From Pythium myriotylum (lineage: Eukaryota; Oomycota; Peronosporomycetes; Pythiales; Pythiaceae), in the NCBI GenBank assembly GCA_023091665.1, contig JALJCQ010000009.1, positions 186,001-250,000 of the forward strand: a stretch of 64,000 nucleotides of DNA, written 5' to 3'. Under the pieces are notes generated by a model. That model saw nothing but the letters and a program-made list of their open reading frames with translations, was not told the DNA's origin and made no database searches. Shown here one piece after another: positions 1-10,793 of this stretch (position 1 is its first letter; every line of letters starts with the position of its first letter). The position numbers and the translations under genes are program-made.

Positions 1-2358
1 TCGAGTCGCAAACCTGGCTACACCAAATCGGGACTGCTAGGTCGCTTCATGGGACTGACAGGTTGGCGCGAAGGTATGAACCACGAAGCGAGCCACGTGC
101 CTAGGCAGCACGTTGAGAGCCTTGGAGGTGTCCGAAACAGCGTACTCGAGGCTGAAGCCGTTCGCGCTGCCATCGCAGACCACGCCGAAGCGACAGGGCG
201 ATCGGAGGATGAAGTGGAGAAGGAGGCACTAAAGATACTTGATACAATGGCTGCTCAAGTGGACTACAAATCCGTGCGGAAGTTTGGATGGGCACTACGG
301 AAGGTCCTGCGGCGGATGTACGAGAGCATTAACGTGGATGAGAAGGGCCTAATCCACGTGCGCGAGTTACTGCGCACACGCAAGAACAGTAGCGTCGTGC
401 TGATCCCGACTCATCGCTCGTACATGGACTTTTTGCTCATGAGCTACTTATTTTTCGCGTACAACATGCCCGTGCCGTACATCGCGGCTGGTAGTGATTT
501 CCTCAACATGGGAGCGATCAGCAAGATGCTCCGTGAGTGTGGCGCCTACTTTATCCGACGGTCTTTCCGTGACGATCCTCTCTACAACGCAGTGTTTGAA
601 GAGTACACAAAGGTAAGCACGGGATACCAAATATTGCCTGGTGGCTTGAAGGAGGCTGACTCGACCTTTTACGTTCCTAGTATTTGATCTCGAATGGTCA
701 TACAGTGGAGTTCTTCATCGAAGGAATGCGTAGCCGCAGTGGCAAGCAGCTCAACCCCAAGTTCGGCATTCTGGGCGCCGTTGTGGATTGCTATCTTAGT
801 GGTCGCGTCGACAACGTACGTATGTTTTTAATCTGCGCTATCGGGATGGGGGATCTAATTTCTCGTTTTACGTAGCTCTTCATCGTGCCAGTGACAATCG
901 ACTATGAGAAGCCTCTGGAAGTGATGCTTCATCAAAACGAGCTTCTCGGAGAAGGCAAAGTAAAAGAGTCGATTGGCGCGCTGGTCAAGTCGTGGCACGT
1001 GACTCGCCAAAACTTCGGCTCAATCTCTGTCCAGTTTGCGGAGCCTATCAGTCTCAAGGACTATTCACAGGGGCTTTACCAGCCATCCGTTGATGAGGAT
1101 CACGACAAAAACCAGCGTCAGACTCTAGTCCGCGAGTTGGCTTACGATATAACAGATGCTATGACATCGGCTTCGACCTGTACAACCTCTCACATCGTGG
1201 CGACGCTACTCCTTCTCTATCGGCAAGGGATCGCCAAGTCGGAGCTCGTGAACCAAACCAACTGGTTGCGGCTCGAGATCCTGCGCCGTGGCGGCCGTGT
1301 AACTGGCACGCAAGGTCGATCTCCCGCTGTGATTGTCGACAACGCACTAGATCTCCTCAAGGATCTCGTGGTGCGTCGACGAAAGGATCGCGTGGAACCC
1401 GCAATCACAACGGTACGTCTATACACTGAGTACGCACCCTGTGGAAGAGCGAGCTAACCAAACGATGTCGAGTAGCGTGAGCAATACTCAAATATGATCG
1501 GCCTCGGCTACTACCGCAACAAGATCCTGCACTGGTTTAACCGGGAGGGAGTGCTGGCTTGTTCCTACCACGCTCTCGAGGCCTTCAGCGCTAGCCCCAG
1601 TGCCGACGTCCCGTCCTCGAGCATTGGTGTGCACGTCGATCAACTCTTAGACGGCGCGCTCTTCCTTCACGAGATGCTACTGAACGAGTTCGTGCGCAAA
1701 GACTGCTCAAAGGACCGATTCCATCTCGAGAACTCGCTCGACTGTTTGGTGGCTCAGCAAGTACTCACTCGCAAAGACGACACTGTGACGTTAAGAGAGG
1801 GCACAGGGCGGCAGCTCTTCTCGCTGGTGAGCATGCTCATTTGGCCGTTCGTCGATAGCTACTGGGTGGCGATTCGGAGTCTTTTCGCGTTGCGACCCGG
1901 AATCGAGATTAGCGCTGACGACCTGCTCAAGAGAATCCAGTGGCTCGCTGAGACGGTGAGTTGTGGATCCTATCTTCGTGGATCTTCGACCTCCATCTCA
2001 TCTATTGTATCTATCTTGTTTGCAGATGTACCACGAGAAACTCATCAGTTTCTACGAGTCGTGCTCGCTGGAGACATTGCAGAATGCCGTGTCGCTACTC
2101 GAACGCTGGCAGGTTCTCGAGCGATTCGAAAAACCCGGCAAGAAGAGCAAGAAGAGTGACAAACCCTCTGGCAGTGGACCGTCCATGGTCAGACTGACTC
2201 CTCGTTTCGCGCAGGATAACGAACTCGAGTCGCTGTCACTACGCATCGGGAAGTTCCGCAAGCTGCCACACGGCACGGGACTCATGCATGGGAATGGTAA
2301 CAGTCTGGCTCACGCAAGCAACCTCATCTCCCAGCTGCCAGCACTTTCAAAAATGTAA
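1..2358 (+). CDS. Dihydroxyacetone-phosphate / glycerol-3-phosphate acyltransferase (5' end outside window)
   Basis: Acylates the sn-1 position of dihydroxyacetone phosphate (or glycerol-3-phosphate), the first step of ether-lipid synthesis in peroxisomes. Five exons join in one frame: 1-612, 681-815, 876-1412, 1476-1955 and 2026-2358. All four introns (60-70 bp) are GT-AG. The acyltransferase blocks are visible in order: HRSYMD (the HX4D catalytic motif, near 412), GAYFIRR, FFIEGMRSRSGK in exon 2, and IVPVTIDYEK in exon 3. The C-terminus is SKM, a variant PTS1 peroxisomal signal, which favours the GNPAT (DHAP) branch over mitochondrial or plastid GPAT. The frame is open to base 1, so the N-terminus lies to the left. 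No frame breaks are seen. The family is secure; substrate preference is inferred from the PTS1. Confidence 0.9.
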
Positions 2359-2509
2359 TCCGACATGTTTTGGTATTTTGGTTTCAGTGCCGAATGGAGC
2401 AGTGGGAAGAGGACTTTGTGTGGCTTCGAACGCTCATCACGTAGTGACGACCAGTGGTTATTACAGGCAAACTCCCCCAGCAGAGCAACGCCAGTCAGAA
2501 TGAAAGGTC

Positions 2510-4499
2510 TCAGTCGAGTTGAATCTGGTACTCCTTTTCTAACCACGCAAGAATCCCGTCGTGGCCAGCCACGTCGGCAAATTTAGCGAGTGTCTGCAGT
2601 CGACGTGTGAGCTCTTCAGGGTGGTGTGCGTGCAACTCCTGAAGTACATCCAGGTTGCCTTGGCAGGCAGCGTGACGCGCGAGAGAGTTGAACTCTCTTT
2701 CTGCTACCCCAAACATGATGTAAAACCATTCGTGCATTTCCGCATCCCCTCGATTTGTCGCCAGCTCGGCCAACATGTAGCCCACTCGCTTGAGGTCGTT
2801 GAAGTGGTCGTGTGAGAGTTGATCCATCGCCTGCACGTCCCCTCGCTCAACGATAGCCCGCGCGGTGCTGTTGACTGAGTTGCCTGCAAGGAGGCAATAC
2901 AATTGACACGGAGGTCCTGGAGGTACGCGAGAACGCAACCAATTCAGCGACACTCGACTGCCTTCTATCGAGGCAAGCACGGCCCGCAAGACACACGAGA
3001 GGCAACCTTCAGAACTGTTCTCGTGAAGCCACACAAGCACATCCAGACGCCGCGCCGCCGCTGCCGCCATTGCCACGATCGTGTTGGTCTCTGGATATTT
3101 GCTCAGGAGCCACTAGACGACGCGGAGGTGGCCGTTGGCTGCCGCCTCGACAAGCGCCGATTCAATACTATCAACTAGATGGTTCTCGATTAGCCACTGG
3201 ACAACGTGGAGGTGGCCGTTGGCAGCAGCCTGAACAATCGACTTGGTCGTATACTCACCAAGTCCCATCGAATGGACCCACTGGAGCACGTGAAGATGGC
3301 CATGGGTTGCCGCATTAACCACTACAGACGGCCAATGATTTGACACCTTGTTGCGCGCGTGAAGAAATTTGATCACATCGAGGTGGCCTCTTGTCGCTGC
3401 GGCAACCGCGCAGATACTTTTGATCGGGACACCAAGTTCATGTGCGAATTCAAAAAGCTTGAGTGCTGCTTCCGACTCTTGGGTGTCGTGATAAAGAAAT
3501 ACATCCATCCCCTCCTCCCAATGCTCGCGCACTAACCACTTGATCCAGTCCACATGGCCATGTCGAAAGCCGCGCATGATGTGGATCCGTTTCCAATAGA
3601 CTGGGTCCCGCAACTCTGCCGCATCAAGAAACGGTCTTGTCCACTGAAGAACCTTGACACCTCCGTTTCGTACCGGCCCATACACGAACGAATCGCGTAG
3701 CGTGTCGCACAGGTGACTTGATACAACGACCTCAACGACTGGCTCAAGGACTGGTTCGATACTGGCGGCGAGAAGCTGGCGGATGAGGTTTCGTTGCTTC
3801 ACAACGAACCCTTTGTCTAGCAGCACGCGCACGACCGAGGCACACGAGCTCGGTCCGCTTCCGACGACCTCATAAATGTACTGTTCCCCCATTTTTGCGT
3901 CCACGTGGCCATTAGACTCAAGCCAAAGCGCAACTCGATTGTTCAGTCGCATGACATTCACGAGCTTCCGGCGAATGGAGTCGTTGGTGTTTACGTCGAT
4001 GGCGAAGCGGAACTCTCGCGAGAGCAGCCATTCAATCACGCGCTCGGCTTCATGCAGCACGCCTGAACCCGGAAATTCCCGGTATAAACAGCTTGAACAC
4101 AGATTCTATACGCCTGGCGCACTACATAGACGATCGCAACGGTGCTCCACGACCCACTGGACAGTCTCAAGCGACCCAAACTCAAGTGCGAGGCCCAAAG
4201 ACGACGTCTCTAGCGGGGTGGGATGGATCTCGTGGATCCGCTGGATGATCGGGAGATTGTCATTGGTGATGGCTATCGCGAATACCTTGGCGATCCAGAA
4301 GTCGAGTAGATCTGGGTCGGTCTGGGGTTGGTTTTGTTGGATGTAGTTGAGGAGACGATCGAAGTGGTGGGTGGATTTAGTTGCGGCGGCCTTGGGGAGA
4401 AGAGCGAGTGGGTGATCGAGTACTAGCGAGCGCAACGTGGTTGAGATCGATGAGCGATGGTGCCACACGGACCAGAACAAACTCCACGAGCGCAAGCAT
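2510..4499 (-). pseudogene. Ankyrin-repeat protein, degraded paralogue of the next gene
   Basis: The translation aligns along its length with the intact ankyrin gene at 4611-6485, including LDHPLALLPKAA, GSLETVQWVVE and repeated AAANGHLxVVQWL units, but three lesions interrupt it. There is a frame change near 4440: the paralogue-like N-terminus starting MLALVEF at 4499 lies in another frame. A second frame change lies between about 4060 and 4106. A TAG at 3113-3115 replaces the Gln of a VVQWL repeat; the same frame then continues to 2510. Ankyrin repeats form protein-binding scaffolds; no partner can be inferred. The gene is tail-to-tail with the acyltransferase. Sequencing error is possible for one lesion but unlikely for all three. 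Confidence 0.8.
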
Positions 4500-4610
4500 C
4501 TTTTCGTTTTGCTAACAGTAAGTGTGACCGTCCCACTCGCGACCGGTTGGTCCCACGGATGTGAGGGTTCACATTCTACAGTATGGATGGTTTGAAGTTA
4601 GGAATCGTTA

Positions 4611-6485
4611 TTACAGCAGTTGAGGGTTCGTGAGGTTGAGCCAACAGACGGAGGCCCTGTGGGATGTCGAGCGAACTTTTTCCCAGTCGATAGCAGCCGA
4701 GTTCGACGCGAAAAGCCACCGTAAAACCCCCACGTGGCCGCGTCGCGCCGCGATCTCGGCGACCCGCTGGGCTGTCATGGCCATCGTGGGCTCGTCAAAG
4801 TTCTGTAGACAGTGCAAGTCTCCGGCATCCGCTGCGATCATGACCGAGCCAAAAGACGCATCTGTGGAGAGGGCACTGGAGAGAGGAAGCTGCGCGATTT
4901 GACTTTGCAGCCATCGCAATGCGAGCTGGGGTGATACAGTCTCAGCCGAGTGCATCACTCGGCCGATGACACTGTCGAGACAACCACGGGCGCAGTTATC
5001 GTGGAGCCACTCGAGGATGTCGAGGTGGCCGTGGATCGCAGCCTCAGCCATGGCCTCAGTCGTGTCTCCTTCGGGTTGTTGCTGAGCCAGAGACTGGACA
5101 ACAGGAAGATGGCAGTGTTTAGCCGCTTGCACGAGTGCCTTGTCTGTACAGATGTCTTCATGAGAACTAGTGAGGAGCCACTGAACAACATGGAGATGTC
5201 CGTTCCCCGCCGCTTCCTCCACTGCGTTTGACGTACAGGCACCTGGAAACTCTTGGTTAATCCATTGAACGACGTTGAGATGGCCATTCGCGGCGGCTGC
5301 GATCATCAATCGCGATGGATCGTTGTCAACAGGAAGTCGCCTGAGAACCTCGAGAAACCCTCGAGCAGCCGCAAGTTGACCGTCGTGCTTCGCTACCGGG
5401 ATGCCGAGCTCTTCCATTGCTTCGTACTGATGAAGTGCTGCCTCCTCGGAGCAGTCCGGTGACAGGCTAGCAACAGGCGTGATACCTCTTTCTCTAACGA
5501 GCCACCGCACCAAGTCGACGTGGCCGAATCGTAACGCGTTTTGTCGCAGCTTTGCCTTTGCGTTGTTTGGTCGGTTCCGTCCGTGTGACTCGAGAAACGC
5601 CTTAGACCACTGAAGAACCTTGCGTCCTCCTTCGCGAATTGGTGCATAGGTGAACTTGTCTCGCAGTGATTCACCCAGCTGACTGCTTGCGACAACGTCG
5701 AGAACAGGCTCGAGCTCAGGGTGGCAGCATCCAAGCAAGAGCGAGTCGACTGCTTCCACCTCTTTCAGTGTGTAGCCTTTCTGCAGTAGAGCTTGCACGG
5801 CCGAGGCCGCCTCGGGCGGGCCACTTTCCATGGCGTGGCGCAGAAATGCCTTAACTTGTTTCTCGCTTAAATGGCCGTTTGCTTCGAGCCACATCACGAG
5901 CTCCGCGTCCCCACGCATGATCTCTGCAAGTGCTGCTGCAGCCGACGGATTGGGATCTTCGGAACACAAGCCAAACGTGAAACCCGACTCGAAGAGCCAC
6001 GGGATGATCCGGCAGGCGTCTCGCATGCTGCTCTCCGGAATCGCGTGGTACAGACAGCTCGCACAGAGATTATGAATCCCTGGTGAGCAGCAAAGGCGAT
6101 CACTTCGGTTCTCGATGATCCACTGTACGGTTTCCAGTGCGCCAAACTGGAGAGCAAGCGTGAGCGATCGCACGTCGAGTGGCTGAGGGTGGAGGCAGTG
6201 GATGCGCTGAATGATAAGAAGATTATCGTGTCGAATCGCTGTCTCGAGTGCACGGCCAAACCAGAACGCGTAAATCTCTGGTCGATGCGATGATTCGCCT
6301 TGAACGCGTGCGGCGAGGCGATCGAAGAGCGCGACGGATCCGTATGTCGCGGCCTTGGGAAGCAGAGCGAGCGAGCGATCAAGCAGTAGCGACGAGAGCT
6401 GATCTGCGACGTGTGGGAGCCCGGCGAGTCGCGGGTCGGCGCGGAGAACGCTGCATTCGACCGAGGCGAGGACTGAAGGCGCCAT
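4611..6485 (-). CDS. Ankyrin-repeat protein (about 624 aa), intact paralogue
   Basis: Single-exon ankyrin-repeat protein. The preferred start is the ATG at 6485 (MAPSVLASVE); the open frame reaches 6512, but only with a GTG codon. The first ~150 residues are a non-repeat region shared with the neighbouring pseudogene (LLDRSLALLPKAA, GALETVQWIIENR). The C-terminal half has degenerate ankyrin units such as AAANGHLNVVQWI, AAGNGHLHVVQWLL, AAIHGHLDILEWLHDN and AARRGHVGVLRWLF. There is no signal peptide or membrane segment, so it is probably intracellular. This repeat style is very common in oomycete genomes and usually of unknown function. It is tandem with the pseudogene, with 111 bp between their ends, which indicates local duplication. 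Confidence 0.85.
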   Translation of the reverse strand: MAPSVLASVECSVLRADPRLAGLPHVADQLSSLLLDRSLALLPKAATYGSVALFDRLAARVQGESSHRPEIYAFWFGRALETAIRHDNLLIIQRIHCLHPQPLDVRSLTLALQFGALETVQWIIENRSDRLCCSPGIHNLCASCLYHAIPESSMRDACRIIPWLFESGFTFGLCSEDPNPSAAAALAEIMRGDAELVMWLEANGHLSEKQVKAFLRHAMESGPPEAASAVQALLQKGYTLKEVEAVDSLLLGCCHPELEPVLDVVASSQLGESLRDKFTYAPIREGGRKVLQWSKAFLESHGRNRPNNAKAKLRQNALRFGHVDLVRWLVRERGITPVASLSPDCSEEAALHQYEAMEELGIPVAKHDGQLAAARGFLEVLRRLPVDNDPSRLMIAAAANGHLNVVQWINQEFPGACTSNAVEEAAGNGHLHVVQWLLTSSHEDICTDKALVQAAKHCHLPVVQSLAQQQPEGDTTEAMAEAAIHGHLDILEWLHDNCARGCLDSVIGRVMHSAETVSPQLALRWLQSQIAQLPLSSALSTDASFGSVMIAADAGDLHCLQNFDEPTMAMTAQRVAEIAARRGHVGVLRWLFASNSAAIDWEKVRSTSHRASVCWLNLTNPQLL

Positions 6486-6487
6486 GG

Positions 6488-6504
6488 CGTTTGAATGAAT
6501 GAGA
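6488..6504 (-). promoter_or_regulatory. Oomycete Inr-like core promoter
   Basis: On the minus strand the sequence reads TCTCATTCATTCAAACG immediately before the ATG at 6485. It resembles the oomycete initiator (TCATTYYNCAWTTT) and supports starting the ankyrin protein at 6485 rather than at the upstream GTG. Match by eye only. Confidence 0.5.
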
Positions 6505-7710
6505 AGATTCACCGCTTGAATCCAAGGCGTTCAGTTTTACAGGCCTTGAAGGGAAGGGGCGAACGTCTGTGACGAGCGTCGTCACAGATTCGTGCCAGCA
6601 GACGAATCCATTCATGCCATCCGTCCTTGTGGCATTTAAATGGCCGATCGTGCGGAGCCGGACGGGCGATTCGTCGTGTCTATGGAAGATCCGGCCCGAC
6701 ACTTGAAGTACACGCCGGATTATTAGTCGGCAGCTCAATGATGGCTGCGAACGACAGGCCAACTTCAAGCCACCTGGGCCCACTGTGCCGTCGGACGTCT
6801 GTGACAGCGACTGCCAGCTGTGTCAAGTGCGACTTGCCGTGCGACTGGCCAATGAGAACCCCGAAAGCGCTCGCTGTCACAGCTGACGCCAGGAGTTGGC
6901 GGGAGAGTTTGCCACGTGCTGTAAGTTCCCAGCAAATGGGATCCAGCGAACGGATCGCGCTGTAGGCACCAAACTGGCATCCTCTGGCACAGCTGTGGCA
7001 GTTTGGAAGAAGGAAAACGACTGCTCAAGACTTCCAACACGGCAAAGAGCTCACCTCTCTGAAGGCAAGTCTTCCAGCGACCAGACCCGACGAGGCGTGT
7101 GCTCTCATGTTCAACCAGTCGCCGCTATCAACCCACTTGCTCGCTCCTGTAACGACCACTCAACTGCAACCCTCGAATAGGCGCGGAAGGAGCTCTTTCG
7201 CCCTTGATCACGCCGCGAATGTTCGTGGGGGCAATCCGTCCGAAGGGCGACGAAGTCGTCAAGCTCTGAGTAGATCCTTTACACTTTAAGGCATCAAACG
7301 ATGCTTTCCAAGCAGGGATCAAGCCGCAAACATCCCAATACTGTACAGTGAGGAACCCACACAACTTCATACAACGTTCGAAGTCGTAGAAGAAGCGCAA
7401 CGTGCAGACGACGGCATTGGTTGAAGATCATGTTGGTGGATTCTGTTGTCACAGCATCCTTCACGGGAATGCGTATTGGTACCTAGTGGATGCTGGGTAC
7501 TCTAAACTTCAACCTCAACATGGTCGCCGGCGCCCCCATTCGCATGCAGCCACCAACTGAGACGACAGCTCCTCTCCTCTCGTCCGGCGAAAGCTCCTGC
7601 GTGAGTCAAGCCATGATATATTCGACTCGGCAACCAAGGGTATTAGCGAAGACACATAACGGTTTTGCATTGTACAGGGGGTGAGGGATTATCCACGGCG
7701 GACTAAGCGT
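6505..7710. other. Intergenic region, no gene recognised
   Basis: About 1.2 kb between the ankyrin gene and the receptor-like kinase, which point the same way. Only short open frames without family resemblance are present. It should contain the ankyrin upstream region and the 3' end of the kinase transcript. No repeat or RNA gene was recognised. Confidence 0.6.
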
Positions 7711-9354
7711 TTAGTAGACGCGTCGCGACGACAGGGTCGATGCCTTTCTAGTAAAGAGCTGCAGACGCGCGAGTGCCTCTTTGGCTGAAGGGCGCTTGGT
7801 CGGGTCCACTGATAGACACGTCCGAGCGAAAGCGACGATTTCGATGGGACACTTGTCCGAAAACGAGACGCTGAGCGAGCCGTTGGACACAGCAGTCATA
7901 ATCGACAGCTCCGTCGGCTTGTTCTTGGCGTTCCCGAGCGCTTGCGCTGCGTAAGCGTACGGAAGCTTCTGCGTGTCAAGCTCGGCGAGCACGACGCCGA
8001 GCGAGTAGATGTCTGCCTTTTCATCGTACCGCTTGCTGAAGATAACCTCTGGTGCCATCCAAAGGTACGTCCCGACGCCAGCAGTCATCGTGACGTCCAC
8101 GCGTTCCCGGGCGACACCAAAATCTGTGAGCTTGGCGTCGCCACCACGGGTGAGGAGAACGTTGGTGGACTTGAGATCGCGGTGGACGACCGGCGACGCG
8201 AGGCCATGCAGATACACAAGTGCGTCAGCGATCTGCGTGGCGATCTTGAGCTTGCTGCTCGTGAGGCCTTCGGGCTGGTTGGTCTCGTCTGCGTGGGCGA
8301 GCATACTTCGCAGGTCTCCTCCCTCCATGAACTCGGTCAGGATGCACACACTTTCGAGTGTCTCGGCACCACGTCGCCAGGAAACACCAAGGAAATCCAC
8401 GATACGAGGGTGGTCCAACATCGCCACGAGCTTGGCTTCCTCGAGGAACATGACGATCTGCTTGGCGTCGCGTCGGCGCGCGGGGATCAACCGCTTGACT
8501 GCGACGTCCAGCCCATTGTACTGGCCATGCAAGACCTCGCCGAACGCGCCTTGACCGATGGCGTCGCCGATGTAGACTTCATCTAGCGGCACGTAGGCTT
8601 CTTTGATGATTTGGTCGTTCGTGAGCGAAACAATCGCCGCGCTGGTCGCGGGCGTCGTGCGGTAGCCTCCAGTGGACGACTGGCGGCTGCCAGTCGACGG
8701 CGCCGTGTTGCTTGTCGCGATGGACTTCGGTGATGTCGGGTTTTGGGATCGTGGCTGACCGCTTGCGACACGCGGGCCATTAGAGTTCGAGCCACCGTCG
8801 TTCACACTCACGTAGACCCCTGCGTCGTCGTTGTTTGAGTCCTTCGAGCGTTTCTTTCGAAGCAGCAAAAACGCGACGATCACGGCGATGACCACGACCA
8901 TGACGCCAGCGACAACTGCCACGATCGTTGTCGTGTTGGAAGATGAGCCGTCGGTCGTGGAAATCGTCGACGGCGTTGTTGGCGTCCGAACGCTTGGATT
9001 CGTTGTCGTTGTGGCCGGTGTTGAAGTCGTCACGACCGGTGATGGGGTCGTCACGACCGGTGTGACAGTTGTCGGTGTGGGCGATGGTCCGCACTCGTCG
9101 TAGATGGGGCGGAGGAAGTCTTCATAGAGCAACAATGTCCCGGTCTTGGTCTCGATCTTGCATTCGTTCGGCGCAGCGTCGACGATGGCGCCGAAGATGG
9201 AGGAGCATGCTGAACTGTTGCACATGCGTGAGATCTGACCGGCCGAGGGCGTCACGGTGAGCAGGTAGAAGAGGTAGCCGGAGTCCTGAAAGCAGCTGGT
9301 CGCAGTCGATTTGGAGATCGCATTGATCGGGGCCGAGCCGCAGTCGAGAACCAT
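7711..9354 (-). CDS. Elicitin-domain receptor-like kinase (TKL type), 547 aa
   Basis: Single-exon predicted membrane kinase. Residues 1-90 form an elicitin-like domain with six cysteines (5, 21, 45, 50, 65, 88). Elicitins bind sterols or lipids outside the cell. Residues 91-142 are a Thr/Pro/Ser-rich stalk. Residues 143-165 form one transmembrane helix followed by RKKR, predicting a cytoplasmic C-terminus. After a Ser-rich juxtamembrane stretch, the kinase domain (about 258-540) shows GQGAFGEV, VAVK (K287), HRDLKSTN, DFG and WMAPE, so it should be active. HRDLKSTN is typical of TKL-like oomycete kinases. No signal peptide precedes the elicitin domain; the ATG lies only two residues before LDCG. 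It is head-to-head with a kinase-less relative at 10236. Ligand unknown. Confidence 0.9.
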   Translation of the reverse strand: MVLDCGSAPINAISKSTATSCFQDSGYLFYLLTVTPSAGQISRMCNSSACSSIFGAIVDAAPNECKIETKTGTLLLYEDFLRPIYDECGPSPTPTTVTPVVTTPSPVVTTSTPATTTTNPSVRTPTTPSTISTTDGSSSNTTTIVAVVAGVMVVVIAVIVAFLLLRKKRSKDSNNDDAGVYVSVNDGGSNSNGPRVASGQPRSQNPTSPKSIATSNTAPSTGSRQSSTGGYRTTPATSAAIVSLTNDQIIKEAYVPLDEVYIGDAIGQGAFGEVLHGQYNGLDVAVKRLIPARRRDAKQIVMFLEEAKLVAMLDHPRIVDFLGVSWRRGAETLESVCILTEFMEGGDLRSMLAHADETNQPEGLTSSKLKIATQIADALVYLHGLASPVVHRDLKSTNVLLTRGGDAKLTDFGVARERVDVTMTAGVGTYLWMAPEVIFSKRYDEKADIYSLGVVLAELDTQKLPYAYAAQALGNAKNKPTELSIMTAVSNGSLSVSFSDKCPIEIVAFARTCLSVDPTKRPSAKEALARLQLFTRKASTLSSRRVY

Positions 9355-9425
9355 GATGCGAGAGGCGAAGTAAAACCGAGAATGAGAACCGGGGCGAGGC
9401 CTGTTAAGGGGGTGTCCTCTGGGCT

Positions 9426-9433
9426 TCTATATA
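9426..9433 (-). promoter_or_regulatory. TATA-like box upstream of the elicitin kinase
   Basis: TATATA lies about 75 bp upstream of the kinase ATG on the minus strand. It is the only obvious core-promoter candidate there and suggests that no long upstream exon with a signal peptide exists. Confidence 0.35.
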
Positions 9434-10204
9434 CGCAGTCCAAGCTGGCCAGCCATGACACTGGCGCCAGTTGACATAGCTGAACCGTCACGGGCCATTA
9501 AGTTTTGTGCGTGTACTGTGACTGAGGTAACAAGCCTATCCCAAGAGTGGACCCATTTTGTATCCACCCATTCGGTGGAAAAGCCGGATAAGTTCGGAGG
9601 ACGTTTCAGTGGTCAGACCAGCATGCGGGTCTGTTTCCAGGCGGAATTTTTTGGGGACGGATAACACTAGCGGAGACCACGCGCCCATACCCTGTCTGCC
9701 TGGCAAGTCCAGTGCTCCAGCTGTGCGAAGATCATGTGTGGATAGCAAAAACGAAAGATGTTTTTTTGCAACAACGAAAAATGTTATGTGAGTCTGTTTA
9801 TGAAGTGACTCATCTATCGACTTCCTAGATGAATCAAAAACGAGCTGAATGTATGGATGGGGCGTGTATTCTGAAGAAAGAAGATGGTCGAGCTAATACC
9901 AAAATTTTCACAGTACTGCTGCCAGTTCGTAAATGCTTTCTAAATCGCGGCCTGTGTGGGCAAAATGCACATATTTTTAATCCGCAGTACTGTCTCCAGA
10001 GGGGTTCATGCAGGCCACAAATCAGTTCAGTCGAACACGTTTCGTCCTGTGCACTCTCTCTTCAAGTCTGCTAGCTCGTGTCTGAAGCAAGAGCCGACAT
10101 CTTGAGGAGTCCAGCGAAGCCCTGCTTTACACTCTACTGCCTTCGACCCACACAGCCTTGAGAGAACAACTCTGATGGACGGCCACGAGAGGGCGGAGAC
10201 CCTC
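9434..10204. other. Divergent intergenic region of the elicitin-like pair
   Basis: About 770 bp between the two divergent elicitin-domain genes. No coding region recognised; it probably carries the upstream control sequences of both. Confidence 0.5.
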
Positions 10205-10220
10205 GCATTCTCAATTTTTG
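10205..10220 (+). promoter_or_regulatory. Inr-like core promoter of the kinase-less elicitin gene
   Basis: GCATTCTCAATTTTTG lies 15 bp before the ATG at 10236. It matches the oomycete initiator plus flanking promoter region except for one missing base. It supports that ATG as the start. Confidence 0.5.
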
Positions 10221-10235
10221 TGTCCCTCGAAAACC

Positions 10236-10793
10236 ATGGTTCTCAACTGCGGCTCAACCCCCATCAACGCCATCTCCAGCGCGAAGGCTAATACCTGCTT
10301 TCAGGACTCTGGCTACCTCTTCTACCTGCTCACCGTGACGCCCTCGGCCGGCCAGATCTCACGCATGTGTACCAGCTCGGCCTGCCTCTCTATCTACAAT
10401 TCAATCTACGACGCCGTGCCGAACGAATGCAAGATCGAGACCAAAACGGGTACTCTGTTGCTTTATGAAGATTTCCTCAACCCCATCTGGGACGAATGCA
10501 AACCAGCACCAACTCCAACACCAACTGCTACACCATCTCCTCTGCCGCCAGCGACATCGACTCCCACACCGATCACCACAACCTCCGCGCCGAACATACG
10601 AACATCGACGCCGTCAACGATTTCAACGACGGACGGCTCATCGTCTTCGAAGACGACTACGGTCGTCGCGGTCATCGTGTGCTCAGCACTCGTTATCGTT
10701 GCGATGATCATCGGGTTCGTGTTGCTCCGAAAGAAACGACCGACCGCCAATGCGAGCGCGTACAGGAGGGCTGACGACATCAGCTCTTCTTGA
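10236..10793 (+). CDS. Elicitin-like membrane protein lacking a kinase domain (185 aa)
   Basis: Residues 1-90 closely match the ectodomain of the kinase at 7711-9354, with the same six cysteines and the shared CFQDSGYLFYLLTVTPSAGQ and CKIETKTGTLLLYEDF segments. A Pro/Thr stalk follows (TPTPTATPSPLPPATS), then the shared PSTISTTDGSSS segment, a transmembrane helix and RKKRP. The protein then stops, leaving about 20 cytoplasmic residues and no kinase. The open frame extends to 10218, but only with a TTG codon; ATG 10236 aligns with the kinase start. It is probably a duplicated ectodomain acting as co-receptor, decoy or ligand sink; that role is inference. No remnant kinase sequence is seen downstream. 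Confidence 0.85.
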   Translation: MVLNCGSTPINAISSAKANTCFQDSGYLFYLLTVTPSAGQISRMCTSSACLSIYNSIYDAVPNECKIETKTGTLLLYEDFLNPIWDECKPAPTPTPTATPSPLPPATSTPTPITTTSAPNIRTSTPSTISTTDGSSSSKTTTVVAVIVCSALVIVAMIIGFVLLRKKRPTANASAYRRADDISSS

